64,000 nt of DNA from contig VSDK01009021.1 of assembly GCA_009767595.1 (NCBI GenBank), positions 27,332 to 91,331 of the forward strand, written 5' to 3'. The translations under genes and the position numbers were made by a program. The number at the start of each line of letters is the position of its first letter. Positions within the stretch are counted from its first letter, which is position 1. The notes beneath the pieces were generated by a model that was given only the letters and a program-made list of their open reading frames with translations, had not been told where the DNA came from and did no database searches. This DNA comes from Symbiodinium kawagutii. Taxonomy: Eukaryota; Sar; Dinophyceae; Suessiales; Symbiodiniaceae. Below are positions 1 through 13,515 of this stretch, in pieces.

Positions 1-2940
1 ATAGTAACCCCCACCACTCCATAACTTAACACCTCCTGTGGGCGCGCATGGGCGTCCTGCTGCTTTTGGATCTCCCAACCACTTCTAAGAACTGCAGCGG
101 TGAGATCTGTGTCGCGACGAAGGTTGAGGCTCCCAAGGCTCCAAAAGTGGGAAGTAGAGATCCATTGCTATGGCTATGGCTATGGGTCAATATTAACCAA
201 CAACCATGGTTAACTACCTGGTTAATGCTTCATAGTAGGACATAATAAGTAACAATAGTAAGACGTATACCAACTATACATGGCTATGGGACAATATTGA
301 CCAACCAAATGAGGGATACTCACCAACAATTTCATGAGGCAAACCATGGCGAATGAAAGGGGAACCAGGAGCGCGGGGTTTTGACCCATCGCGTCTTGTT
401 CTGTATATTTGCACATGTACATAATCAATATATGTTTGCACTTGCACAGATGCAATTATGTTTCATGCACGCACATTTACATATACCGATGCATGTATTT
501 TTACACACTTTGAAAGTATCAAACTTTCGTGCCCACCGATCTGGAAACCACAGCAGCATCCAACAAAGGCCGACGAGAGCAAGGGTTCTCGCCAGAAATC
601 CATGCTGTGTGTCAGGTTGGAGCCAGGAAAAAAATCACAAGCAAAGCATCAACCATCATTATCAACCAGCTAATCAACCAGCAAAGAAGCAGCTAATCAA
701 CCATCCCTAACCATCATTAACTAGGCAATGAACAATCAACCATCAATCCTTGCAATGGACAAAATTACCATCAATCAGGAAACCACTATTCATCACTACT
801 GGAAATGGTGAAAGTTTTGGACTCATCATGTTGCGACTATAAACCATTGATGGACCATCAACCACCACTCGCTATGCAGCGGTAAAAGTCGAGGATGTGG
901 AGACAACACCATTTGGCTGACCATTAATGGTTAACGGCTATAGACCATAAATCGTTCATACTGGATGGTCTATAGAACCTTTATGGTCTGTAACAGCTAA
1001 TCATGGTGGATGGTTCTGAACATGGAGATTAGCACTTCATAGTTGCCATTTCTGGTCCATAACACTTCATGGATGGTTTTACCAGCTAAATTCAACGTCA
1101 AAAAATGTTTGGTTTATGACTATAGAACACCAAGATTGGATGATTTGTGGCTACCCATTTCAAGAAACCCCCAAATCTTTCCAGGAGAGGTAATCGCATC
1201 CCGTCTTTCCAGGAACCCCCAAATCATGAATCATGAACTGATATGATTCTGGCCAGCACCTTCTCTGAAAAGACAAGATGAACCTCCCTGGACAGGTCCG
1301 AGGACCTCTAAGCTGCCCTACCGTTGGTGAACAGCTTCCCTGTTTTGTCACCATGGTAGAAGATGAGCCGGTGCGGCTGGTAGGTTGAACCAACAGCTCT
1401 TGAAGGTTCGTAGTTCAACTGCTTCAACTGGTCATTATCCGCTAGACACATTTATAATGAACTTGAATTGGACATAGTTCACTTGAATTTATGTATGACA
1501 TTGGTCATCCTCTACAGTATTCGTAGATGAATAAGCATCAACCATAGTTCACTGGAGAGTATCCAATGCGAGTGGACAGATGATTTGACTCGGAGACTGC
1601 GGAACTGTCCAAGACATGAGTCAGCAGAGTGGCTACAAGCTACGAGTGGATAAGCTGTTGGATAAGCTGGTCCGCCTGGTTGATGGTGCTGTGTACTGGT
1701 CCACAAGCTCGTTAATCTAGCTGATAATCAAGAAGGATGGCTGATATGCTGGTTAATCTAGTTGACAATAAATCATGATGATCTATGTGCTGGTTAATCT
1801 GGTTGATAACGCTTAAGATGCCTGATGAATAAGCTCCTAAGTCCGGTTGACACTGACGTATCCGGATCGATGATGGCGGAGATGACAAGCAACAAGAAGC
1901 ACCAAGGAGGCGGCGACGGGTCCGTTGCTCATCATAAACTCCCACAAGTGCTAGCAACTCAAAACTAGTAGTGACTAACAGCTAATAGTAATGATTAGCA
2001 CTAGTAGATTCTCAGTAGTTAATCATTAATCGATCAATAGTAATGATTAACGGCTAAGAATCTAGTGATCAATAACGGAAGATGGGATATACAGACTCCG
2101 TCAATCGAGTTGTCACCACCTTTCATGCGTGAGTTCGCCTAGCTGATAAGGTCAGTCTCAACCTAAGTCCAGGCTCAGCTGTATGTTATTCTCTCCTGGA
2201 AAGACAGCTTGGGCTTGTGGGCACCATGTAGTTCATCATGCAGCCTCTAAACGGTTTGTCCAACTCGCAGTGATTGGGACCATTGGCTGTCCAGTCATGA
2301 TTCAACAATGCTTATGAATCTTATAAACCAGTCATGTTTACCATATGGATCTCCAAACTAGCTAGAGAAATCACAATAGCATGAAGCATGGCTCACTTCC
2401 TGACGCATCGAGCAGAAACCGAACTACATCGCGACCCCCGAACAACGGCGGCACAGACTCGGAGAGTCCCAGAAACTGGGCACAGTCACAAGCAGGTCTC
2501 GAGTTGGACCATCATCAGTTGGGGTGCATGGGAAAGACCCCGAAAACCCTACGACAAAGATATATAGCTATGGGTCAATATTAACCAACCAATAATGGGT
2601 GATAATGACCAACCAATAATAAGGGAAACAATGGGTAATGATATATCTTGCGGGTGAACATCCTGTCATCCTAAGTAGTCTGACATAATCGTTTGCCCAG
2701 GTCCAGCAAGATGGAGCAGTCCATAAATCAATCCCCAAAATGATCAAAAGATTGGGAAAACATCGCAGTTTCGGTGGGTCATTTATGGACTTTGTTCCTC
2801 CACACCAGACTGAAAAACGCACAGCGTTCGCGCTAACGCTCACAGCTGTTTGGCCTGACTGGGATCCAGTTGTGATGAAATTCCAGGTTCGGACAAAAGT
2901 CGATGCAAAGACGCCGGAGAGAACATTTGCTTACAGTAAA
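1..2940. other. AT-rich intergenic DNA, no supported gene
   Basis: Only short chance ORFs occur here. The sequence is made of degenerate words such as ccatcaacca, tggttaat and aaccatcatt. It includes partial copies of the short inverted-repeat family A (near 168-240 and 2567-2640) and a degenerate family B copy near 1063-1172. I see no RNA gene or promoter that I can support. Confidence 0.6.
280..392. mobile_element. MITE-like family A copy
   Basis: A stretch of about 113 bp starts with atggctatgggacaatatt and ends with ggttttgacccatcgc, so the ends form an imperfect inverted repeat. The same ends and similar interior (aaccaaccaat, gggaaac, ggggaaccagg) recur many times in this window. There is no coding capacity, so a non-autonomous DNA transposon is the simplest reading. 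Confidence 0.5.
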
Positions 2941-2943
2941 ATG

Positions 2944-3066
2944 TGCATATATATATATATGTATATATATATATATTTATTTATGCAAATATTTTTGTGT
3001 ATAAATATATATATATATATGTTTATTTATTTATTTATAATTGTATATATATATATGTGTGTGTGA
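2944..3066. repeat. TA-rich microsatellite
   Basis: Alternating (TA)n tracts with tatttattta interruptions run for about 120 bp. Open frames over it are low-complexity Tyr/Ile strings and are not genes. Confidence 0.85.
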
Positions 3067-3070
3067 AGAT

Positions 3071-4600
3071 TTGTAGATATACACTAGACACAGGTACATA
3101 GATAATAGATATACACTTTACATCTATCTGCGTATCTCTACAAAGAGAGAAATACATGTGCTCAAACTGATCAACCACCATCAGCTGCCAACCATGTTTG
3201 TTCGACCATGCCTTGTGGTCTCCGGGTACCCCAGGTTTGAGCCAGATCCCAAGGGGCCAAAGCTTCCTCACTTAGGGATGCCTAGATTGGATAGATGTAC
3301 AGTATAGATACTCTCTTGCAAATTAACTTAGTTAGAATTAGAAAATCCACTATTTGTGGCTGATTTTCCTGTGGCTGATCGGGGGCAAACCATCTATGCT
3401 CATGGTTCATGGCCATAAGTCATGTTACACGGAGATCATGGCCATGTCTATCATTCATGGAGACCCAACTGGTCCAACTCTCTGTGACCAACCTCAAATC
3501 AGGTAATGTCAGATAGGTACAGTACCTTGTCAGTAAAAACCCTATATTTGACGATAAATCACCAGCTATTCAAGGGAAACTGCAAAAGGTTTAGGAACAA
3601 ACAGATCTACCAGAACCCAAAATGGCGGGCTTTCTAAACTTGAAACTGACCAGCGCCATCTGGAGATGCTTACGCATGGAGGTACAAGCAGGGGCATGCC
3701 ATGACCATCATAAGGATCTCTTCATCACATCCATTGGCCACAAAAAAATCGCCTGACCAACGACCCAGCGTTCGGCTTCGCGTCCCGCGTTTCGCTCGCC
3801 GCGAAGACGAGCAGAATGGGCGAGTCTTCGGCATCAGAGAGATGGGTCGCAGGCTACCACGGGTATCAACCCCGAGGAGCCACTGACAACCATGGTTTAC
3901 ACGCCAAGGATAAGGGGATACATGGGTCAATGATGGTAAATTTCAGTCCAGCTGGGGATAGCCACAGATATCTAACCACCGATATTCCCTGTCCCAAAAA
4001 TGGTGCAAGGATTATGAGAATTCAACCATTAATGCTAGCCCAAACTCGTGCTAACTATCGATGGACTCGCGCTAATGGAAAACCCTCTCATGAACTCCTT
4101 GATTTGATGGTTTTTGTGGGTACGGTCTCTTTTTGATTCTTGGAATCTGGTTTGTTGTGTTTTCTTCAAATATTTTGAATATGGTTCTTGATTCTGGGAA
4201 TATGTTTGAGTATGTGTTTAGTTATTCTGCTTGGATTCGCAGATTTCTTGGGCCATGAACAGGTCCGAGATGTGCATGGTGTCACCTGACAACGCCCAAA
4301 AAATCGGGCCAACAAAAGTTCAGACACATCTCTGATGGCCGAATTCGGACCCAGGTTCTTCCATAGACATCGACAAAATGGTGTGAAAGCAGCTGGCGGT
4401 TAAACTCTGGCGGTGCATGATGGGCTCAGCAACGGTTGCTGAATGTACCGGGAATCTGTCATTGAGCAAAGCAATCAAAGGCTAGCGATTAAGCATTGCA
4501 ATCAACCATTTTCAACCATCATCGGTAATCCCATGATCATTCCCCCCGGAATACCTAACAACTTCGGCCACAGGGTCACTAGGTTTCAATCACCCGCCAG
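3071..4600. other. Intergenic, nothing recognised
   Basis: Mixed-composition DNA with short ORFs only. A slightly GC-richer patch near 3760-3870 is open on both strands, but neither translation resembles a known domain. Confidence 0.5.
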
Positions 4601-4635
4601 GTGATCAAAGTATGATAAACTCCAGGTGGTTTGGA

Positions 4636-4772
4636 CATAGATAGGTAGATAGATTGGTAGATAGAACACGTAGGATAAGACAGGATAAGATATGATAAGA
4701 TAGGAAAACATTAGACTAGATTAGACTAGATTAATAAGATAGACAAACAAACAGGCAAAAATAGACAGATAG
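4636..4772. repeat. Degenerate GATA/TAGA microsatellite
   Basis: Imperfect tandem words (agatagat, ggataagata, ttagactaga) run for about 135 bp. Confidence 0.75.
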
Positions 4773-7700
4773 ATTTGGACATAAATATAAATCTGCCTAT
4801 GCCCCACAAACCGGCTCTGGAGAACATGTATCGCCCAAACACGGGAAACGTCCGCGGTGTGACGATTCTTTCAGCAGCCAGCCCGGCTTCCGTTGTACAC
4901 CAGCAAAAATGACGCATTTCCCAAGTAAACAAGCAGTAGTTGTCAAGGTTGGTCTTCGCTGGCAGCTAGATTCTTGGCATGCCCCCCACAACTTCGAAAC
5001 ACAAACATCTATTCAAAGTGGTACTGGCCAGGGATCGGAAACGTCTTGTTATTCAAGCATGCTTAGTAACGGTTGTAGTGGCTTAATCATGATCCATTGG
5101 GGGTATCATACACAGGCATCAACTAATTGGTGAGATGTGTTGAATCATCAACCCAAAGGAATTATAGTTACGTCTACAATCACCAGTAGAAACCAGAGAT
5201 GTTCTCACCCACTTACAGTTCGACAGTTGGGCTATCTGATCAGTCTCAGTCATCTCAACCACTGCACTGCCAGATTGAAACCCACTGCCAACTGCAATAC
5301 CTGCTGTCGTTTCAAACATGGCGCCGCAGCACCATCGAACGGCCTGCTGCGAGCGATCCAGCTGGTGGTTGAGTAACAACCAGTGATTGACCATTGAACT
5401 GACTGGATCACCAGTGATGAAAGATCCAATTAATCATTGAGATTGTTAACCATCCAATGAATGACAACCAGTGATTCAGATTGACTAACTAAGCTTATGT
5501 TGTTGTCAACGACGGTAAATCATTGATACACCATTGATTGTCCTTTACACTTGTCTTGTCATGCGATGGTTAATCAATGGTCACCCGGGGTTCAACATTC
5601 ACGATCACTTCCAACCGAGTCATCATCAACAATCGGTGATGATTGTTCTGATGAATTCATCCTTATCGATCGCTCTTAACCATCATTAACCATCCCTTAG
5701 CATCGTCAGCCATGACTAAACATCACAAGCCATCATCAATCATCATCAACCATGATAAACCATCATTGATCATCATCAATGAACCATCACTGACCATCGT
5801 GAATCATCATCAACCACATCTGGCTACCACTAACCATCACTAGCCACCAGTAGCCATCACTGACAATCACTGATCATCACCAACCTTGATCAACCATGAT
5901 TAAACCATCATCGATCAAGAATCAGCTATTACTGACCATCAACCATCACTAATCATCATTGCTAAATCCTCACCCGTCCGGACCCACGGTCAGGATCACC
6001 CTTAGAAAACACCATGATCGAGGCTAAGCAATGCTGCCCAAGGCTTGATGAACCGCCTTGTCAACCACCGTTTTGTGCTTGCATCAGCCGTGGTTAAGCA
6101 TCAGGAACGAGCATTACCCTTCCCAACCATCTCTAAGGATGCAGAATGGTGTTCAAAACGGTTCTTAAACATGGTCTTGATGGTTAACCATTACTACTGG
6201 TATCAACCCTTAACCATGGTGGTACTGTAACAAGGACGATTCCCCTTTATTACCGGTATCAGCTGTTGTCAACCCTTGTTACACCCGCAAGGTACTACCC
6301 CACATAAATCGCACTGAACCTTTGAGACTTCAAGCAGTGACCAGGAGTACCGCTGCTGATCAATTTACCGCCATTGACAAGCGGTAGCCACGGGCAACCC
6401 CCAATGACCACCCCCAATCACTATGCACAACCTTCAATCATCATGAGGTCTTATCAACCATTACCACAATCATTCTATCCATCTTGTTGCAGTTTGATTC
6501 CTATGATTGATGACCAATCATCGCTCACCATTGGTTTAGATAAGTACAGTATAATAATTGATGATCACGTGCTTAACCCTAGTCAGTCAACGGTTGTCAT
6601 AGACTCATTATACAGTAGCACTACAAAGGTCAGTCATGTAATTGGCAATGTTAAAGCTGAATCAGCTTTGGAGTAAATCACTAGCGTAAGTGATGATCAA
6701 AGTAAACCATCCTTGCAATTCGAATTCTGATTTACCATGGCTGATTGTTAACCGCAATGGTTGTCATGAATCATAATCATTTTGATCAACGATAGCTGAT
6801 AATCACTATAGTGCCACTATGATAATTCATCATCAGAGTTGACCATGTGTTGCACTGTCCATCGTTGGTTAACCCTCCGTAGACAAATACCCCAAACATT
6901 GTAAGACTGTTGATGACGACAATGACAAGCATCAACCCTCCACAATGACAAGGATAATTCCTGATATGTTGTTTTTCATGATTCATTGTGGTTAATCATC
7001 GTTTCACTCTTTTAGAGTTCCCCATATCAATAATTAATAATTCATCATTCGTCAATCACGGGTTGATGATTCTAGCTGACTATGGTGTGTAGTCATTACC
7101 TTTACTCCGTGACTAGCCCTGTTGGCTATTTATTGTCATAGTTCACCCTCAATAGATAGCCGCTCCTTCTTACAATAACATAGGATTAGTTAATCCAACC
7201 ATTCTCATGGTTCAACAAGCCAAGCATTCGCCCTTTTTTCAATGCCACTATCGTAGTTCATTCTTATAGTTAACCATTTGCGATGTTCACAGCCATTGAT
7301 GAACCCCATCAAAGTTAACCATCGGGCTACCATAGTGAAGCCAATCATCATAGCTAATAAGCTAACTATGGTGAATCGTGCTCAATACAAATAAGTGCAA
7401 CCCTACTATAAATGCCCAGTAGTGAATCACTACAATCAACTACTTGAAAATACCATGTGGTTAACCGTCTGATTTGCAATCATTTACCTGATCATAGTTT
7501 TGTCATTCTCATACAATGACTATGGAATATTTGCCAAACTATTGATCTTTACTAATAAGTATAGTCAATGGCTTATAATTATAGTCTATAATGACCTTAC
7601 ACCCTATATGTGTACACAATTGAATGAATCATTGCAATCAATTATAGACTATATGTATTTGAACAATTATAGGCTATTATGCCCTTTTGATCCTCTATAT

Positions 7701-7882
7701 CATCTATCCTGTACAATTGTCATCATCGCTATACCCCTTATACCTCATACAATGACCGTAGAGTTAAGTCTAGCAATGAGCACTGTAATTAACTATTATG
7801 GTCCATTGTACCCTATCATCATTGATCCTACATGATCTATAGTCATTAGCTTATAATAGTGGTATAACGATGATTATAACCA

Positions 7883-7980
7883 CCCTGGTTCCCCATCATT
7901 GACTATTAACCATTGTTTTCCCTATTATTTGTGGCTATTATTCACCATGAGTTGGTGAATTAATATTGACCCATAGCCAT
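7883..7980. mobile_element. MITE-like family A copy, one end lost
   Basis: It begins inside the family at accctggttccccatcatt and ends with the full terminus taatattgacccatagccat. The opposite terminus (atggcagtgggtcaa in other copies) is missing, so the copy is truncated. Confidence 0.5.
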
Positions 7981-8079
7981 ATAGTTGGTATACATCCCCT
8001 ATAATGATTAGTGATCATCCCCTATTATTAACCATCAACTAGTTACTACTGTTGGTCAACTGCTTGACCCATAGACATA

Positions 8080-8181
8080 GGGTAGTTTCTCAAAATGGAG
8101 GACCCGAAAAATGCTTGGTTTGTGACTGTAAATGTTTTATTTAGGATGATTTGGGGGTACCCCTATTTAGAGAAACACCTA
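8080..8181. mobile_element. MITE-like family B copy
   Basis: The start gggtagtttctcaaaatgg and the end tatttagagaaacacctat are imperfect inverted repeats. The interior gatttgggggtacccctatt is shared with copies at 12161 and 48344. Confidence 0.5.
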
Positions 8182-8540
8182 TATGATCCTTAGATACTAT
8201 ATGATTGATCCTTATGATCCTATATGATCGTTACTAGTGATATAATCATTATAACCAGCCTGTAGATTGGCTATGGGTCAAAACCCCTATAATTGTTAGT
8301 TATCATCCCCCATTAACCAGCTAAACCAGCTATTCGACCATTATCAACCAACTGATGATTTTATAACCAACTTATAGATCCTTATAGATGATTATAACCA
8401 CTGTTACTAAGCACTGACCAGCTATTTAACCATTATCAACCACCAACCAGCCTATACATCCATATCAACCATTATTTAACCAGCCATTTAACCAGCCATT
8501 TAACCATTATTTAACCAGCTACTGTTACATCCCTATATCG

Positions 8541-8690
8541 TCCATTCTGCCCGCCGCACCGTCGCCTACAATTGGATCCTGGCCACGCGAAGCGGGCGGC
8601 CGCTCAGCGCACTGGGCGCCGGCGGCGGGCTCGGAGGGATGCGAGGGAGGTCCGATGGATCCTGGCAGTGCACGGCTTCCACCAGGGATG
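8541..8690. other. GC-rich island, possible exon
   Basis: About 150 bp with very high GC content (for example gggcgccggcggcgggctcgg) stands out sharply from its AT-rich surroundings. More than one plus-strand frame is open and none matches a domain I know. It could be an exon of a long-intron gene or a gene fragment. Confidence 0.25.
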
Positions 8691-10500
8691 GATGGGTCGA
8701 GGGGGTCATAGGGAGCTGAGGGGTAATGGTTAGGTTATTGATGGTGATGAATGGTTCTTGGTTTTTCGATGGTTATGAATGGTTAGGAATTGTTGTTTAT
8801 GGTTAGTAATGGTCATTTTTGGTTATGAATGGTTATGAGTTGATTATCAACCATGGTTGAATGAAAAGGCAGTGGTAGACAAACAGCTAATAAGCTGATG
8901 GGTAGCTGATGAGCTATAGAAATCTAGTGGTTTGGGATGGTTAAAGATGATGGTTCAGAATTGTTAAGGATGAAGATTCATGGTGAATGATGGCTCAAGA
9001 TGGTTGAAGGTTGGTTAGATGATTCAGGATGGTTAATGATGGTTGAGATTCATGGTGATTATGGCTGAGAGATGATTCATGATCATGAATCATTATCAAG
9101 TTTAGGATTTCGGTTGATACTCAACTACCATGGTTGATGTTGAGGGATAATTCATGATGGAAAAAAATGATTGTGGCTTGATTTTGAGAATGGTCCATAG
9201 TTAAGATTCATGGCCCGAGACTGTTGTTTGATGGTGATGAAATGGTGATGTACCGGTTGTACTATATCTGTTTCAAGAATGGTCAACCATGTTGGATGAT
9301 GGTTGATGATGGTTCAGGGATGATTGATGGTTGTTGTTTAATGATTGTATCATGGTGATTATGTTGGTGGTAAATGATGGTAAATGATAGTATGGTATGG
9401 CAATGTAGGTAAACCATGGTATAGCCTGGTAAATGATGGGAAATGATTGTTGTGATTGTACAATGGTATGATACATGATGGTTTCTGGATGATTGATGCT
9501 GATTGCCATAGGATTGTTGATGGATGATGACGATAAAATAGTCCTGAGAGAACGGTGGCTAGTTGGTGTTGTTGTTGTTGATGATGATGATGATGATGAC
9601 GACTCCATAATGGAAATGAATAGTGATCATGGTGAATGTTCGTTCACCTTAAGAGGCTAGGTATCCATGTTGGGTGAAATGAAAGGCAAATGAATGGTTG
9701 GTGGTGCAAAATGATGGTGCTCATGACTGGTTAATCGTTGGTTTTTGCTGCTTGAAGATGGCTACAAAACATCGTATTATGATTATATACTAGGCGTTTT
9801 GATTGATGGTTAATGGCCACAACAACCAACCAATCTTTGATGGTACTTGCTAGTGGCAAGTAATGGTATGACGACTCTTGGTTGACGATTGGTTAGTGAT
9901 GACCGATGCAGTTGACGATGTCGAATCATGGCTGATGATATGTGTGGTGGCTGATGGTAGCAATGGGTGATGTCCTGGGAAATCGAATGGCCAAATATTA
10001 CATGATAAGTGATGGTGAAAAGTACTAAATGGTTGTCGATGATGGTCGTTTGGCGCTTGATCATGACGGCTACTAAATGCTGAAGCATGTTTTAAAACTA
10101 TGGTGACTGCTGGCTATTCATATCACTCTTGTTAAAACACCAACAGTTTTCTTACGTCTTATTAGAGCCCATTGCTGGCTACCATCGCTCTTTGACAGAG
10201 AATCTACCAACCAACCCAACCAATCCAACCAACCCAACCGAACCAACAGTTGATGTCCCTGCTGTTGTTGGCTACATCCTACTTCTTATCATTGTTTAGT
10301 TGTTGATTCGGCTACTTCTTGTCCTTTATCATTATTAGTTGTTGAAGATATCCCAAATGATTTGGGTAATTGCTGATTAATAAGTAATTTCACCAATTAT
10401 CATTGATAAACGAACCTTCATCATTGACAAATCATCATTGATCGTGGATTGGTTAACGAACCATCTCATCACCACTACCCTCCATCAACCCATCCACCCA
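8691..10500. other. TGATGGTTG-rich intergenic DNA
   Basis: The plus strand is dominated by variants of atggttgatgatgg, the reverse complement of the words that dominate 5640-6000. A short ATG/GAT microsatellite lies at 9572-9602. Minus-strand ORFs here are low-complexity Ser/His/Thr strings. No gene is supported. Confidence 0.6.
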
Positions 10501-10529
10501 CCCCCCTGCGCCCCTGGCTTCGCCACAGC

Positions 10530-10615
10530 CAAGGCTCAGCTGAAAAGCTGACCGCAGAGGACTCGGACGGTCCGATGCTGTTCGTTGAAGCGTCCGAACC
10601 TGGGAGGGGTGCTAA
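10530..10615 (+). other. Exon-like GC-rich fragment
   Basis: A GC-rich patch has one plus-strand frame with ordinary protein composition (AEKLTAEDSDGPMLF...), preceded by CAG that could be a splice acceptor. The protein is not recognised. It may be a short exon or a pseudogene scrap. Confidence 0.2.
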
Positions 10616-10652
10616 CTTGGATGGTTGGATGAGTGATGACTGGTGAATTTAC

Positions 10653-10735
10653 TTGGCTATGAGTCAATATTAACCAACCGATATAATCAACAATGATAGG
10701 GAAAACAATGGTGAACAGTGGGGGAACCAGGTTGG
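10653..10735. mobile_element. MITE-like family A copy, partial
   Basis: It starts ttggctatgagtcaatatt and continues through gggaaaacaatggt and gggggaaccagg. The distal terminus is missing. Confidence 0.45.
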
Positions 10736-10817
10736 TTTTGATGGTTGGATGATCCAAGTTGATGGGTTTTCGATGGCCAATCAACTCATTTTGATGGGTT
10801 GACTCGTATTGACTGCT

Positions 10818-10939
10818 TACCCTCTGGTAGTCCCCTAACCTGGCGAGCTGGATTTTGGCCATTTTCTATTTCGTGAAACCCTAGGAAAACACCAAGAAAT
10901 GGTGGATTTTCCATTGCCAGGTCAGTTTACCAGAGGGTA
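10818..10939. mobile_element. MITE-like family C copy
   Basis: It begins taccctctggtagtccc and ends gtcagtttaccagagggta. The inverted repeat continues inward as cctggc...ttttgg against ggattttccattgccagg. About 122 bp long, non-coding, with related copies at 33770 and 36427. Confidence 0.55.
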
Positions 10940-10986
10940 ATCATGGGTTGGTTTTGGTGGTTGGATGAGTGATGATTAAGATTTAC

Positions 10987-11094
10987 TTGGCTTGAGTCAA
11001 TATCAACCAACCAATTTCCTAGGGATGATGATCAACAATGATAGGGAAAACCATGATTAACTGTGGGGGAACCAGGGGTACAGGGTTACTTAAA
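10987..11094. mobile_element. MITE-like family A copy
   Basis: It starts ttggcttgagtcaatatc, shares the interior gggaaaaccatgattaac and ends gggggaaccaggggtacagg. The last terminal bases have diverged. Confidence 0.45.
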
Positions 11095-11767
11095 GCTTTG
11101 ATTAGTAAAGTCAGGTTGGTTAACCAGATTGACTCAATGGGAAACCAAGGCTTTTGGGGGATACCCCTACTAATTAAGCAGCATTCACCATGGACCTCAC
11201 GATTTGATGATTAATTTAATGGGAAACCACAACATGAATCAAGAAACTAAGGTGGATTTACCAGATTTACTTAAGGTTGATGAGTTTTGCTTGACTATCA
11301 TTCACCATCTTCTGCATGAGTGGTTCGGACCCCCGAAAGTGGCAACCATCATTTGACCAGCATTTTGATGATGGCTAAACGATGGTCCACCAATGATTGA
11401 TGGCTAATGGCTGTCTAGCGACAGGTATGAGCGGGTTCATGGTTGATGATCTTTGACGATGGTTGGTCATATCTGAAAAACGATCAATATCAATGGAATC
11501 CAATGAACTAAGTCATACTGGTTGATAATGGTTAATGATGATTGGTTTGTTGCGGTGATGATTGTTTCATGATGGAATCATGACTAGTTGATGATCATAA
11601 GTCAAGACTGATGTCTGCTGGTGGCCTAGTACCAATGATAAACCGCAATTGAATGAGCATAATCAACAGCGGAAGTGAATGGTTCAAGGTTGAAATGGTG
11701 GCCAAACAAAAAACAAAGGCCCCTCTTTTCGTTCTGTTGTTGATGATGATCATAAAAATGACTATGA

Positions 11768-11807
11768 CGAGATGATGATGATGATGACGACGACGACGAC
11801 GACGACG

Positions 11808-11860
<53 letters not shown>

Positions 11861-11905
11861 TAGTGAATGGTGAATGGTGAATGGTGAATGGTGAATGGTG
11901 AACGG
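11768..11905. repeat. ATG/ACG trinucleotide microsatellite with 8-bp tail
   Basis: A (GAT)n tract with an internal (GAC)n block is followed by about five copies of gaatggtg. The minus-strand frame is a His/Arg string and is an artefact of the repeat. Confidence 0.9.
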
Positions 11906-12160
11906 TGGTGATAGTGGTTAGCGAATTGTGGCTGACAGTTTGCAAGGATGGCCGGGACAAAAACACCTGCTGAGTTCCCGCAACCAGATGATCAAGAAGC
12001 AAGTAACAAGATGATTCACCAAATACAGGTTTCTTAAAATGCAGGACCCAAAAATGGTTGGTTTATTACTACAAATGATTAGTAGATTGTTATAAATCAT
12101 TATTGGTAGACTGCTATACATGGTTAAAATACAATTGCCAGCGCAATGTTTGTCCAGAAT

Positions 12161-12268
12161 CAATTGGTGGCTTCTCAAGCCACAAAGAACCCAAAAAATG
12201 GTTGGTTTATTTGTATAAACGATTTTTCATGGATGATTTGGGGGTACCCCTATTTTGAGAAACCACCC
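12161..12268. mobile_element. MITE-like family B copy
   Basis: The ends caattggtggcttctcaa and attttgagaaaccaccc are inverted. The flank at 12129-12160 (acaattgccagcg...tgtccagaat) also matches, inverted, the flank of the 32041 copy. The mobile unit is therefore longer than its inner inverted repeat suggests. Confidence 0.55.
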
Positions 12269-13333
12269 GATGAATATTTAGTGCAATCCAGAACTAGCTC
12301 ACCGAATGGCCGTTATTGGCTGCTTGATGATGGTCAATAACAATAGTCCATGATGGCCAATCTCGGTGAGTCATGCCTCAATGACTCTCAACAATGATTG
12401 AACCTGACGGATTGATTGGTGAATCACAGCCACTTAATCAATTGGTTACTGATGGTTACTGATTGGCTAGATAATAGGAAAAACCAACAATGATCAACAA
12501 TACTAACCACTACTGGAATCAGAATCACTTAATTTCTTAAAGGACTATCATCAATGCTCAATAATTCGCAGCAATGGTTCTTGTTGGTTACCATGAGCAA
12601 CTATGAATTACTACGAGTAGCATGACTATTAATTACCATTAGAATCATCAATGCTCAATAGTTTTGAATCAACTCGATGGATTTATCATTACCATCTGGT
12701 TGACAATCAATGTTGCTCAATAATGATCAACAATCCGTGGTGCGTTGCCATGTGTTACCACCAGATGATCCCAACATATTTCAACATAATCCAATGCTCA
12801 GAATTGTTCTCCCACAAACTGTTTTATGATCTTTCACGATCTTCATGCGCCAACCATCATCAACCCCATGAATTCCATCACTAAGCTAACCATCCTATTT
12901 AAGCAAGAATTACCCATCCACCTGTCCCTCGTTCGTCTCATGTCGCAATGCGTGAGACTGGACTCATTGCCGACCACTACGGTGAGAGAAACCACAAATT
13001 ACCATCCACCAACTATCATCTTTCCGTAGGGAAACCATTTGAGGACCCACTTGTCACCAAAGACGATGGCGCAGGTCAACCCATTGCACCAATTTTAGGT
13101 CTCCGATTGAAGCATCAGTGCCGACAACATGACTTTGATGGCTAGTTCAAGCCGATTGATGGGGGTACTGGCTGTTCGTGTACAGTAATGGCTGCTTTTG
13201 TTCTTGACATGCTTGTTCTTCTCGTTCCTGTTGCTCTTGTCAAATGGTGCGGCTAGTGTTAAATGTTGTGAAGTCGGGTTACAGTTGTTCTCGTTGCTTT
13301 GTCCATTCTTGCTGGTAGGTATTGTTGGTCAAT

Positions 13334-13515
13334 ATGGCTGTGGGTCAATATTAACCCACCAGCTAATGGAGGATTTACCAACAATAATAAGTTATATGGC
13401 TATGGGTCAAGGCTTTAACCAACCAATAATGGTGGATAATAACCAACAAACTATAGGGAAAGCAATGGTTAATGATGGTGGAACCAGGGGTACGGGGTTT
13501 TGCCCCCCAGCCATA
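13334..13515. mobile_element. Two adjoining MITE-like family A copies
   Basis: A left part starts at atggctgtgggtcaatatt (13334). A second copy starts at atggctatgggtcaaggc (13396) and ends ggggttttgccccccagccat. This looks like an insertion of one copy beside or into another. Confidence 0.5.

Larger units (their letters stand above)
4800..8530. other. CAACCATCA-rich intergenic DNA
   Basis: From about 5640 to 6000 the plus strand is an almost continuous run of variants of catcaacc and catcatca. The rest is AT-rich with words such as tatagtcaat. Partial family A and B elements sit near 7883-7980, 8080-8181 and 8268. No gene is supported. Confidence 0.6.

Noticed and set aside
5119..5394. Overlapping ORFs on both strands near 5119-5394
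   Set aside because: Neither translation has a recognisable domain, and the lengths are within chance expectation for this amount of DNA.
8990..9002. atggctcaag as a spliced-leader end
   Set aside because: Only about nine bases match, within tgatggttg-type repeats where such words arise by chance.
11595..12002. 135-codon minus-strand ORF with a poly-His run
   Set aside because: The run is the (GAT)n microsatellite, with no domain outside it.
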